Shown here piece after piece: positions 23,561-34,229 of a stretch of DNA of 64,000 bases (position 1 is its first letter; the number at the start of each line of letters is the position of its first letter). The DNA comes from Vicugna pacos (taxonomy: Eukaryota > Chordata > Mammalia > Artiodactyla > Camelidae), in NCBI RefSeq assembly GCF_048564905.1, contig NC_132992.1:31792501-31856500 (forward strand), in the 5' to 3' direction. The notes under the pieces are model-generated. The model was not told the DNA's origin. It searched no databases and worked only from the letters and a program-made list of their open reading frames with translations. Position numbers and translations under genes: made by a program.

Positions 23561-24241
23561 TCTATAGGGATTTTAAAACTTCAGTTATGATATTTCTTTT
23601 GTTTTCACATTTTATGATTCTGAAATTCAGGATAATTTGACTATTGATAAGATAATGTGACTTTTTTCCCATAAAAAGCTTTTTATTAAAAAGATACATG
23701 TCTTACAAAGGATATTATTTTAGGACTGAGAAAATATTTTGTTGCAAGTAGTAGTGAGTCCTCAGTGAAAGACCCCTCCTTCACTATTTTTTGTTCAGTA
23801 TAGCAAATATTTACTGAGCATACAATAAATGTCAGTCACTACTGTTCCATAAATTGGGGTACAATGCTGAAAAACAAAATCACTCAGTAATGACTTGGAT
23901 TCTTATTACTTCCTCTGTAATCAACCTCAGACCGTTTTTTGACATTCAGTGGATTACCGGCTAGTGTACAATTGATACGTGAGAATATAAAATGCTATAT
24001 TGAAGTGCTTAAGTATCTGATATCTTCTCAGCTACAGAAATACCCTGAGATGCTCTGTTAAAGAACTTCCATGTCATGTAGTGTTCTAAGAACAAAACAG
24101 ACCTGACAAGTTACAACAGTTATTGATCAGGTTGCCGTGTCACCTGAAGACTGACATGTGCCTCATAAATAAAGACAGGGATAAGAACATACTTGTGAGT
24201 TCCAGGAGATAAGGAAACATGCTTCCCATTTCTGTCCTCCT

Positions 24242-24257
24242 CCACCAGGGGGAGCAG
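24242..24257 (+). promoter_or_regulatory. CTCF-like core upstream of TRAV9b
   Basis: CCACCAGGGGGAGCAG, identical to the TRAV9a copy and ending 122 bp before the leader ATG. Confidence 0.6.
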
Positions 24258-24379
24258 TTTCCTAATAGAAACACACTTCCTGTGTGAAATGCAGGCTTCC
24301 CTTTATCTAAACCTTCACTGTGACTTCAACATTTCTTCAGGGTAATTGTCAGTCACGTTATTCAGGCGACACTGTAGAG

Positions 24380-24838
24380 ATGAACTCCTCTCCAGTCTTA
24401 GTGACTATGGTACTCTTAATGCTTGGTAAGTAAAATGCCTCTAACAATGTGTATTGTTTCTTCTGCTTCATCAGGAAAAATTTTAACCATAATTTTATCT
24501 GAGAGCTTTATGCCCAAGGGACATGAACTGTTTTATTCTTGCCCAGGACGAACCCGTGGAGACTCAGTGATGCAGACGGAAGGCCCAGTGGCCCTTTCAG
24601 AATCATCTGCCCTGACTATCAACTGCAATTATTCAGCTGCGGGATACCCCACTCTTTTCTGGTACATCCAGTACCCCGGAGAAGGTCCACAGCTCCTCCT
24701 GAAAGCCTCAAGGGACAAGGATAAGGTACTCAAGAAAGGTTTTGAAGCCACGTACCACAGAGAACAAACTTCCTTCCACTTGGAGAAAGCCTCAGTCCAA
24801 GAGTCAGACTCGGCCGTGTACTACTGTGCTCTGAGTGA
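24380..24838 (+). CDS. TRAV9: T-cell receptor alpha variable segment, TRAV9 family (copy b)
   Basis: TCR alpha V segment, paralogue of the gene at 3343. Leader exon 24380-24425 (MNSSPVLVTMVLLML), GTAAGT donor, 121-bp intron, V exon 24547-24838. Mature domain GDSVMQTEGPVALSE; first cysteine in TINCNYS, core tryptophan in LFWYIQYPGEG, second cysteine in ESDSAVYYCALSD. The coding part is intact. Position after TRAV14/DV4 matches human TRAV9-2. Changes from copy a cluster at the CDR2 end (DKDKVLKKGF against DKEKGHNKGF), which should alter ligand contact. Its recombination signal has a 24-bp spacer, which may reduce its use. Confidence 0.93.
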
Positions 24839-24878
24839 CACAGTGACAGGAGCTGGGAGGGGGAGCTGAGCACAAACT
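24839..24878 (+). other. Recombination signal of TRAV9b, 24-bp spacer
   Basis: Heptamer CACAGTG (24839-24845) and nonamer GCACAAACT (24870-24878) are the same as in copy a, but the spacer is 24 bp: the G run after GAGCTG has one more base. The alternative 23-bp register gives the poorer nonamer AGCACAAAC. Confidence 0.85.
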
Positions 24879-25390
24879 CTGAGCAGCAGGCGGGGCCTGG
24901 GTGCTGAGTGTCTCTGACTGTTTGATCCTCTGTGGTTCCAGCACAGTCTGTGGTGGTTTGTCCCTCTGTCTCCAGGTGACACAAAGATCACACCAATGGC
25001 TAAAGCATAAGAAGAGGAAGTAACCTCTCCATTACCCAACTTGTCATAAGTGAAATTGGATACTAGCTGACACCAGTGGTTCTTCATCCTCGACCAAAGT
25101 AGTTTCAAGTGAAAGCCACATAAACATGAAGTGGTCCCTTGCTCACCCTTGCAGTCGAAGTCCAGCCCGTCTCCAGGTTGTTTGGGGCCACCCTGGTGGT
25201 ACTGCTGTGTCTTATTATACTTCTGTAGAGCCAAAGTGTGCCAGAGGCGGTGGCATCTGTGTCATGTAATGGGAGGAGAAGTGAGAGGAGAGCTACAGCC
25301 TTCAAAAACCGTGGTCCCTAATAGAGAAAGAAGGGACGAGAAGAAAGGAGAAGGAACAGAACTTCACAGTAACTGAGCTATAAAAGGAGA

Positions 25391-26929
25391 GGAAAGGGAC
25401 ATTTATCTTGGTTTATTTTCTAGGAAATCACAAGCTAGGCCCAGAATAAAATTGAAAAAGGTGCTTTGAGGGCATTCAGGGAGTGGAGGTTGAAAATAGG
25501 ACAGAAATATATAAGCAGCAGGCTCCTCTACCAGTGTCTGTAGGACAAGCGATGATCACTTCTTGACTCCACCCAGCATTAGTCACTGATGAACTGAGCA
25601 ACTGCACAAATAAAGTAAGAAAGCCAAAATAACTAAAAATTAAAAATATAAAAATTAGCTATTCACTTCAGGGAAATAAAATAACATTCTAGAAAGTAAC
25701 ATACTCATAGTAGTCTATATAATTCAACCAAATTTTCTTCTAGATAAGTTTTACCACCAATAGCGGTGATTAATCAGAGCATCTATTTTCCCAAACCTTG
25801 TGTATTACTAAGGTTTTGGACTTTTGCTTATCAGCAAGGCTTTTAAAATTTTTAATAATTTAAAAATTTATGAATGAGATGGAGCTTCATTTCATTAAAA
25901 AGTTATTTTTGTATAAGTTGTTCATTCATATATCTGCCCATTTCCTACTGTGTTAGTCATTTAAATATAAATTTTTAAAAAACATCCTCTGTTAAGAAAG
26001 TTGTCATAAGGCTGTCATATATGTGTCTTTTTAAAAAATTTAATATTCTGTTTTTGACTTTGTTTATGGCCTTGTTTGTTTGCTATGTAGAATTTTAAAA
26101 ATAGCATGTAGTAAATTTATGAAAATTTTCTTTTATGGATTCTGAGTTATATTTCATGCTTAAAAATCCATAACACTCTAAAATAAAATTTTACCTCATT
26201 TTCTTTAGTTTCTCTCAGGCTAATTTTGCCTTTAAATCTTTACTCTAAATTTGTGTGTGTGTATGTGTGTGTGTGTGTGTGTGTTTATGAAGCAAGACTG
26301 AGGTTTAAGGCTTTCTATTTTCCTTAATTTTTGTTTGTTGTTTTGTTTATTTTCAGGCAGCTACCTGGACTCAACATTTTGAAAGACTCCTTTTTCTTCA
26401 TTGATTTTAAATGTTATGTTTGTCTTTTTTCTAGCTTTTTCATAGTTTCTTATTAAGATTTCCAACCTAGGCACTCTTTTTTTCATTCAAAATTTATACT
26501 TCAATATTCATAGCACTTTATGCCAGTAGCTTCCTGGATATGTAAAGAGCATATATCCTATCAGCCCCAACGTCGTGCTAGAAATAAATACAGAGAAAAT
26601 GATGTGGATGGAAGAGAAGCCACTGGAGAAGGAGGGAGAGAGAAATCTGCCCCTTCGCTTCACAAGATGTGTAGTGAGGCGTCACCTCGGACAATGGAAA
26701 CTATCCGCCTGTGTTCCCAGCTCTGTCAGTTGGTTTGGATTGAGAGGAACCCAACAAAACAGCTGACAGCATGCTCACAGTTGGTCCACACAAGGATGGG
26801 AGGCAGACAACCAACTCTGGGGAGCAAGGACAATTTTATATCATCTCTGCTCTTCTTGAAGAGGAAGATTTCAATAGTCAAGACATGGGTTTAGCATCCG
26901 GAAGAGTCCCATCTACTTGATTTTTTTGT
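25391..26929. other. Intergenic, AT-rich
   Basis: No gene recognised; a (TG)n run lies at 26251-26284. The open frame at 26520-26894 on + has no domain I know. Confidence 0.45.
26251..26284. repeat. (TG)n microsatellite
   Basis: About 16 TG units with one interruption. Confidence 0.9.
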
Positions 26930-27620
26930 TTGTTTTCATATTCTTTTTCACTAAAGGTTATTTCAAGATATTGAATATAGTTTCCTGCACTTTACAGGGG
27001 AAATCTGCTTTTTAAATCTAGCTTTATATATAGTGGTTAACATTTGCATATCTCAAAGTCTGAAATTCATCCCTTCCCATAAGATTGTTTACACTGTCTG
27101 TGAGTCCTTCTGTTTTGTAGATGAGTTCTTTAGTGTCCTCTTTTTCCTTTCTTTCTTTTTTTTTTCCTTTTTTTTTTTTAGATTCCACATATGAGTGATA
27201 TAACATGGTATTTTTCTTTCTCTTTCTGGCTTACTTCACTTAGAATGACATCCTCCAGGTCCATCCATGTTGCTGCAAATGGTGTTATTTTATTCTTTTT
27301 TATGGCTGAGAAGTATTCCATTGTATAAATATACCACTACTTCTTTATCCAGTCATCTGTTGACGGACATTTAAGTTGTTTCCATGTCTTGGCTATTGTA
27401 CATGGTGCTACTATGAATTGGGGTGTGTGTATCTTTTTGAAATAGGGTTTCCTCTGGATATATGCCCAGGAGTGGGTTTGTTGGCTCATATGGTAAGTCT
27501 ATTTTTAGTGTTTTGAGGAACCTCCATAGTGTTTTCCATAATGGCTGCACAAAACTACGTTCCCATGAACAGTGTAGGAGGGTTCCCTTTTCTCCACAAC
27601 CTCTGCAGCATTACAAAGTC
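26930..27620 (-). mobile_element. Artiodactyl-type L1 3' half, antisense
   Basis: Reversed L1: GATATTGAATATAGTTTCCT and TATATAGTGGTTAAC near the 3' end, then CACTTAGAATGACATCCTCC, TGGACATTTAAGTTG-type sequence near 27365 and CCTCCATAGTGTTTTCCATA near 27520. Less decayed than the other L1 pieces, so younger. Confidence 0.8.
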
Positions 27621-27790
27621 CACAAACCATCTACTTGAAATGTGCTGCTGCCTCAGTGTTTTGGATCCTGTCATTGTTTTGGAGGAAAGTTTTGAATTTT
27701 TTTCTGTTACCACAAACCTTTGGATGACTTTTGTAAAAATCCATGGTAGTAACTATCATTGCTACTCTTTTTTAAAACATTCTTTTCTCT

Positions 27791-27906
27791 TTTTTGAGGG
27801 GGAGGTAATTAGGTTTATTTATTTATTCTTAATGGAGGTACCAGGGATTGAACCCAGGACCTCATGCATGCTAAGAACACACTCGACCACTGAGCTATAC
27901 CCTCCC
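27791..27906 (-). mobile_element. SINE that looks tRNA-Ala-derived, antisense copy
   Basis: Reverse complement of the element at 19280: T-rich tail first, then GGTACCAGGGATTGAACCCA (B box reversed) and TGAGCTATACCCTCCC at the head. The flanks share a near-repeat (TCATTGCTACT before, TCATCGCTACT after), a probable target-site duplication. Confidence 0.88.
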
Positions 27907-28310
27907 TTGTCATCGCTACTTTTGAGAGTGTTGTTGACACTGATTATATTTCACCATCCCCCCGATTTAAGCAGAATGGGTATGGATAGCTCTGTTCTTT
28001 AAGATTCTCTCTTTCTCGGTCTTTCTGTCCCACTGCCTCTCCCTCTCTCCTCTCCTTTTCTCTCAACTCTTTCTTTCTTGAGTTTGCTGGACTGATACTG
28101 TTTCCATCCGTTTCTGAAGTAAGAGTCTCTGAGGGATCAACTATTTCTTTGTGCCATTAACACTTATAAATTATTTTACTGTGAAATATAACAAATGTTC
28201 ACAAAACTATGGAAAATCTACTAACACTCAATTTATATTTTTTTGGTACATAAAAATTTGAAACTGTTTTTTTAGATAAGAAATTTGTTAATGAATTTTT
28301 TAAAATGCTG

Positions 28311-28779
28311 TGTATTAGTCAGGGTTCTCCAGAGAAACAGAAACAATTGCCTCAATAGGTTGTGTGTGTATGTGTCTGTGGTGGATGGGCAGGGGGTTGG
28401 TGTAAAGACAGAGACAGAGAGACAGAGATTTTAGGAATTGGCTCATGTGATCGTGGGGACTGGCAAGTCCAAATTCTGCAGAGCAGGCAGGCAGGATGGA
28501 AACTCAGAGATGAGCCTATCTTGTAGTTCACGTCCAAAGGCAGTCTGGAGGTAAAATACCTTCTATCTCCAGGACCTTAATAGTTTTCTCTTAAAAGATC
28601 TTCCACTGACTGGATGGAGCCCACTCACATTATGGAGAGCAATCTGCTTTATTCAAAGCCTACTGATCTAAATGTTAATATCATCTGAAAAATACCTCAT
28701 AGCGCCTTCTAAACTGGTATTTGGCCAGATATGTGGGTATCAAGCTTAGAAAAGTGGAAACGTAAAATTGACCGTCACA
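28311..28779 (+). mobile_element. Solitary LTR-like fossil, MaLR/ERVL type (tentative)
   Basis: A 469-bp element that begins TGTATTAGTCAGGGTTCTCC and ends in CA, as LTRs do. No internal coding region adjoins it, so it looks like a lone LTR. The head is a widespread mammalian LTR sequence in my memory, but the exact subfamily is uncertain. Heavily diverged, so probably old. Confidence 0.55.
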
Positions 28780-28789
28780 CCTTTATCTT

Positions 28790-29480
28790 TATCTTTTGTT
28801 ATTCTGAAAGCCTCGTTTGTTTTTGTGGGTTTACTATACCAGCTTTTTTTGCTATTTGTATGATATATCTTTTTCCATTTTTTTGCTTATGATCATATGA
28901 TTTTTATCCTTCATTTTATTAATGTAGTGTCACATACATTTATTGACTTGTGTATTTTGAACCATCCTTGCCTCCCAGGGATAAATCCTGCTTGAGCATG
29001 ATGTATGATCCCTTTAATATGCTTTGGAATTCTGTTTGAACATTATTTTGTTAATGATTTTTGCATTTATATTCACCAGAGTTGTTGTCCTGTAATTTTC
29101 TTTTCTTGTGGTGTCTTTGTTTGGTTTTGGTATCAGGATAATGCTGGTCTGTTAAAATGAGTTGGAAGTGTTCCCTCCTCTTCAATTTTAGGGAAGAGTT
29201 AAAAAATTGGTGTTGATTCGTCTTTACATATTCAGTGGAATTCATCAATGAAGCCATCTGGTCTTGGGTTCTTCTTTTCTGGAGGTTTCTGATTACTGAA
29301 CCACTCTCCATATTTGTTATTGATCTGTTTAAATGATTGATTTCTTCATGATTCAACTTCGGTAGATTGCATGTTTCTAGGAATGTGTGTATTTCTTCCA
29401 GGTTATCCAATTTGTTGGCATATAATTGTTCAGAGCCATCTCTTACAACGCTATGAAGTCCCATAAGTCTTTTAGGTTTT
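28790..29480 (-). mobile_element. L1 ORF2 fragment, antisense
   Basis: The minus strand 29051-29464 codes an L1 ORF2 piece: YANKLDNLEEIHTFLETCNL and LNHEEINHLNRSIT correspond to the linker between endonuclease and reverse transcriptase. The sequence down to 28790 is the reverse transcriptase part, with breaks. Not a host gene. Confidence 0.85.
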
Positions 29481-31159
29481 ATTAACTCTTTTTTGTTATT
29501 TTTTCTTTTATTCTTCGGCCTGCTGACTTTTCTTCAAATTCACTTATTCTTTCTTCTGCTTGATCAAGTCTCATTTTAATCCCTCTGAGGAATTTTTCAG
29601 TTCAGCAGTGTGATCTTCAGCTTCAGTATTTCTGTCTGGCCCCTTTCTATGCTTCTATGTCTTTGCTGAACTCACTTTGCTCATGTATTATCTTGTTCAT
29701 GACCTTGTTTAGTTGTCTGTGTTCTTCTGTAACTCACTGAGCTTCTTTAACATGATTATTTTGAATTCTTTGTAAGGTAATTCACAGATTTCCATTTCTT
29801 ACATTTGTTTGCTGGAGACTCATGTCTTTGATTGTATCCTGTTTTCTTGATTCTTTTTGCAATTGTAGATTTGCTTTATTGTCTAAGCATTTGAAGAAGT
29901 GGCCACCTCTCCCAGTGTTTATGGTTTGATTTTTACTAGAAGAGATCTTTATCGGTCAGTAGGGCTAAATACAAGGCAAGATAGAGGCCAGTCCCTCCGG
30001 GAGTGCTCTGTAAGGCTGGACAAAGACCCTTTTGTTTCCTGCCCTTTCTTTTGGAGGAAACACCTCAGTCCTGTGCTCTTCCCCATCTTGCAGAGCTTTC
30101 CCCCGTCTCCCAGGGAGCAAGCGCTGCCAATCAGTCAGTGCTAAGTATGAAGGGAGGTAGAAACTGGCTCCATGGAAGGTGCTTTGGATTATTGGGTATA
30201 AGGCCCCCTTCACTTCATTCCTTTCCTTATGGAGGTAAAGATCAGTTCAATATCTATTCTCAGTTTTGCACGGCAGTGCTACGTGTAGAATGCCCTCCCT
30301 TCCTTTGTTCCTTACTGTCCCAAGCGACCAGGCTCTGCTGGTTATTGAGCACTGAGTGCAGGGAGACAGAAAGCAGCTCTACAGAGGGCACTCTGACGGG
30401 CTAGGAGCAAGGCCTGCTCTGCATTTGCTTTCTTCTCTCCTTGTGAAGGAAAACCTCAGTTCTGCTCTTCCAAGCCCACACAGCTGCCTTGGCTGTAAAG
30501 GGCATGTCTTCAGTTTCCTTTTGTTTCTTCCTGCCCTGAGGGTGGCTCTCTGCCTGTCATCCAGCGCTCAGTATGAGGTAAGATGGAAAACCGCCGCCCA
30601 GAGGCTGCCCTGAGAGGGCGGGAGGGCATGCTCACGCCCCAGTCTCACTCCCCTCCCCCTGGGGGAAACCATGGGCACAGGCTACCTTCTTGGCACTGAG
30701 CTGACCTGATGTGGCCAAAGGACAGTTGTGAGTGCAGTGAAGTTGCCCTTCTTCCCTGCATGCACGTGACTGCTCGCAGTGTGTGCTTCCTCCAGTGCGT
30801 TTACTTTCTGCTGGATTCCAAACTTGTCTTCAGGGTATTTTGGTACTAATATCACTGTTAGAGCAGCATCTGTGTAGCAAAGCGAGCTCGGCTTCCTACC
30901 CTGCCTTCTTGCTCATGGTTTGCACCACGTCTTTTATGTCTTTCAAAAATTGTCAGGTAAGTGTTGCTATATCTGTTTTCAGCTGAGAGAGCTCCTATCC
31001 AACACAGGCAGATTTCAGCCTGAGGTCTTCGAACACGTTTATGCGCTAAACCGCAGTGCTTACGGAGACATACGGGGCTTCTATTCTGAACCACGTTACA
31101 ATAGTGAGGAGGAAACCTAGCAAGAAGTGTCATCAGCCTTAAGCAGCTGTAAGCTCTGA
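29481..31159. other. Probable retroelement-derived stretch before TRAV10
   Basis: The part 29480-29960 continues the T-rich antisense pattern of the L1 piece. The part 29960-30900 is a more GC-rich, repeat-looking sequence with motifs that recur within it (GGAGGAAACACCTCAGTCCTG and later GAAGGAAAACCTCAGTTCTG). That suggests a 5' region of an old retroelement or internal tandem decay. Open frames here are not conserved protein. The last part is the TRAV10 promoter. Confidence 0.4.
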
Positions 31160-31175
31160 CCGCAAGGTGGCAGTG
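31160..31175 (+). promoter_or_regulatory. CTCF-like core upstream of TRAV10
   Basis: CCGCAAGGTGGCAGTG, ending 183 bp before the leader ATG. Confidence 0.5.
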
Positions 31176-31358
31176 TTGGCCTTGGCTCTGCCTAGAGACA
31201 GGATTGCGCAGGAGTAGCAAGACCTGGCCCTTGACTGACTAGGTATGCGGTCTCTGACTGGCTGAGCGCACACCCCTAGAGTACCTTTGTTGGTGTAAAA
31301 AAATAAAAGATGTTGAACAGACAAGTCACTTTAGGGGACAGCCCTGAGCCGAAGAAGG

Positions 31359-31931
31359 ATGGCGAAGCATCTGAGGACCTCCCCGGTGGCTTTGTGGCTT
31401 TATTTTTATCGTAAGTTCGTGAAGAGGATTAGCCAGGTGGACACAGGAAGCCCAGAGAACGTCTTCTTAGGGTTTTCAGCAAAGACACATCGCACTGGGG
31501 TAGGAGGAGGGAAGAACATGGGGCCATTTTATGATTCTCTTGGGATTTTCTGCAGGGAGGAGGAAGGGATGCAAAGCAGAAGGCGTTAAGAGTGGGCGAT
31601 CGCTCTCTCAGACCTCATTTTGGTTTTTGATTAGGGCTGAGCAGCCAAAACCGAGTGGAACAGAGTCCTCCATCTCTGACTGTCCTGGAGGAAGAGAACT
31701 GCATATTTCAGTGCAATTATACAGTGAGTCCCTTTAACAACTTAAGGTGGTACAAACAGGACGCGGAGAGAGCTCTTGTTTCCCTGATAATCATGACTTT
31801 CAGTGACAGTGACAGGAAGAAGTCGAACGGAAGGTACACAGCGACTCTTAATCCAACTGCCAAGTACAGCTCCCTGCACATCACAGCTGCCCAGCTCAGC
31901 GAGCCAGCTGTCTGCGTCTGCGTGGTGGGCG
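31359..31931 (+). CDS. TRAV10: T-cell receptor alpha variable segment, TRAV10 family, probably impaired
   Basis: TCR alpha V segment. In human this family pairs with CD1d-restricted invariant NKT receptors (TRAV10-TRAJ18). Leader exon 31359-31410 (MAKHLRTSPVALWLYFY), GTAAGT donor, 224-bp intron, V exon 31635-31931. Mature part begins [14 protein letters not shown]; first cysteine in IFQCNYTVSPFNNL, core tryptophan in RWYKQDAERA, then SLIIMTFSDSDRKKSNGRYT. The match to human TRAV10 is close. Two oddities: the usual DSAxYxC motif reads EPAVCVCVVG, so the conserved Tyr two before the second cysteine is an extra Cys and Asp is Glu; and the recombination heptamer is degenerate. The reading frame is open throughout. 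Confidence 0.9.
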
Positions 31932-31970
31932 CAGCGTGCTCCGCGGGCACTGGCAGCCAGTACCCAAACC
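31932..31970 (+). other. Degenerate recombination signal of TRAV10
   Basis: At the right distance (23 bp) from a good nonamer, ACCCAAACC (31962-31970), the heptamer reads CAGCGTG. It misses the essential CAC triplet, which RAG needs for cleavage. Confidence 0.75.
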
Positions 31971-32900
31971 TGCGCCTGGAGGATGTCGAGGAGGCCCCGG
32001 AGGTGAAGCAGGAGCATTTTTTGAATGTCGTCTGTGCTTCGCAAGTGAGCTACTACTTCTCTCTCAGACATGATTGAGTTTGAAATTGAGCCTAGATGTC
32101 TATTAGCATGGAGGGTCCTCACTCAGCACAGAAAGTTAACTGCTACACCCGGCTGTTCCCAAGGGTAAAGCCATCATGTTGCTACTTGCCACTGAAGTAG
32201 GTGATAATTTTGGTTGAAAGGGAGAGATCGGGTCTGTGTGGGGTCCAGCTACCAGTAGAATGACTAAGCGGACAAGCAAAATGTTGATGAGGCTGATGAC
32301 AATATTTGATAAGATTCCTTCCTCTAGATAGCTCTTTAGTCCTCATTTAATGGCTATACAAGTTCTCAGACAATTTTCTGTGGGGAGAGATCTGCCTTAT
32401 CAGTATATCCACGTTCCACATCAAGGCAGCGTTCAGATGCTGCACCAACTTTTTATATTGCTTTCCCCAGCTGCTCCTTTGGAGCGCATCACTGCTCAGA
32501 CTGTAATGCCAGCATGATGGTGGCAGGCACAGTCACTCCAAGGCAGCTGGACTGCTGTCCCAGTTTCTTCAAATATTAGTATTCCAGGAAAGAAGCTTCA
32601 GGGACAGACTGCCTACTTGCTGTGTATAGTCCTAGGTTACACAAATCAGTGTGATGCTCCCTTTTGGAACAATGAAAGAAATTTAAATATGGTTTGAGAA
32701 TTAGGTGAGATAAATATTTATCTGAAAGGCATCTATCAATTGAGAAAAACAGGAAGGATATAGACTAAGGAATTAAAAATGTTCAGGTCCAGGTGGCAGA
32801 AATGTGATTTTTTTTGTTCCTTTCCTTGTCTCTATTTCTAATTCTGTATAGTTTGCAGTCTCTGCTTATAAAGTCAAAACAAAGATTACTTAAAAAGAAA
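31971..32900. other. Intergenic, no gene recognised
   Basis: 3' flank of TRAV10 followed by AT-rich unique-looking sequence. Confidence 0.45.
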
Positions 32901-32904
32901 ACCT

Positions 32905-33740
32905 TGGGGACTTCTGGTTTCTCACTCTGCATGTAAGCAACTTTGAAACCACCACCTGTCTTAGCAACAAGCAAAAACCAGAACAGATTCAAAAATCAAC
33001 AACTCTCCTTGGATCCGGAGAGGGGAGGGCAAAGGACAAACTGCTGCCCCTAAGACTGGAGAGACAGACAGCGAGCCCAGAGGGCGGCAGCTCATCAGAG
33101 CAGAGACACAGAGCAGGAGACGCAGCAGGAGCCGGTGCTGGAGCAGCACCACCCGGACGGTACTGGTGAGTCGCTGGGGGCTCAGTGTGGACAAGCCTGA
33201 GAGTGAAAAGCCACCACAGAGGGAAACACAGCCCTGTGAGCTTGACTCGCAGGATTCCAACCAGGAGTCCGCAGTAAGTGTTAGAAGAAAAACCCCTGAA
33301 GCTTCTGGAGGATGGAGGATGGAGGGGGAGCTATACTGAAAAGACCCAGAACACGGTCCTTAATGCGGCCTCCCCCAGGGAGGACGCTAGGTAACCACAA
33401 CCCAGCCTGCTGGGGTTCTCACTGGAGCCTAACTGACCCCAGGGAAGCAAAACACCCAACTCCAGCCAGCTCTAGCCGTCCTGTCCCTCCCATGGGGAGA
33501 GGAAGAAAGCAGATAACACTTGGGAAGTTCTCAGTCCAGGGGAAGAGGCTCAGTGAAAGGCTGAGACCTGATCTCAGGACCGTGGAGCACTTGCCGCCCC
33601 CGCACCTCACCTCCGCGTTCCTAAAGGATTCCTCCAGCAGTTCCTTCCCCTCAGCACATCGTGCCTGGCCGTCAGAAAAGAATCACAAGGCACCAAAAGG
33701 CAAAAAACCACAACTGTAAGAGCTTCATCCAGACCTCTAC
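32905..33740 (+). mobile_element. Probable L1 5' UTR-like retroelement fragment
   Basis: GC-richer block that starts GGGACTTCTGGTTTCTCACT, as artiodactyl L1 5' ends do from memory. It has the run of CAACAAGCAAAAACCAGAAC and AAAATCAACAACTCTCCTTG, then a purine-rich stretch. The frame 33312-33719 is not a recognised protein. Family assignment is tentative; no coding L1 body follows. Confidence 0.5.
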
Positions 33741-33970
33741 TAAGTTTTCAGTGTGGGAACGTGGTCATTAGGTATAACCGCTTTTGCTCAGACAAGCATT
33801 GACGTTTGATGTAAAACATATGCACACACACACATCACCCTGTCCCCACACACATTGACTCGGACAAGGTACTTGTCAAATTTTCAATTTAACTGAAGTG
33901 GCAGATTTTTACTTTCATCAGTTCACATAAGGGTCTATATTTGAATATTTCTTTGATCACTGTCTTGAGT

Positions 33971-33986
33971 CCACAAGATGGCAGTG
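33971..33986 (+). promoter_or_regulatory. CTCF-like core upstream of TRAV12-like gene
   Basis: CCACAAGATGGCAGTG, ending 243 bp before the leader ATG. Confidence 0.55.
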
Positions 33987-34002
33987 TCTTCTCAGGGACC
34001 CT

Positions 34003-34070
34003 GTGTGTGTGGGTGTGTGTGTTTGTGTGTGTGTGTTTGTGTGTGTGTGAGAGAGAGAGAGTGAGCTAGA
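34003..34070 (+). repeat. (GT)n/(GA)n microsatellite in TRAV12 promoter
   Basis: Interrupted GT repeat followed by GA units, placed between the CTCF-like core and the leader. Length change here would alter promoter spacing. Confidence 0.9.
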
Positions 34071-34229
34071 GAGGAGAGGAGGGGCTTGGTGGTGTAGCAG
34101 GAGGGATGTTCCCATTGGTAGAACAGATGCTTTTTATGATTTCTAAAGCAGAAGAAGTAGAAGTGTCTGAGTTGGACCCATTTTTTTAGGGTCTAAAATT
34201 TGAATCCTTGGTGAACAGAGGAGGAGAGA

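Larger units (their letters stand above)
22485..25390 (+). repeat. Segmental duplication, copy B (TRAV9b unit)
   Basis: Paralogue of 340-4360, same order and orientation. It lacks about 1.4 kb of copy A between the L1 fragment and the promoter, and has extra sequence around 23760-24040 containing an L2-like end (AGCAAATATTTACTGAGC). Similarity fades near 25390. Confidence 0.75.

Noticed and set aside
29051-29464. A 137-residue protein gene on the minus strand
   Set aside because: The translation is L1 ORF2 (YANKLDNLEEIHTFLE), part of a decayed LINE.
33312-33719. 135-residue proline-rich protein
   Set aside because: Lies within a probable L1 5' UTR-like fragment; no known domain.
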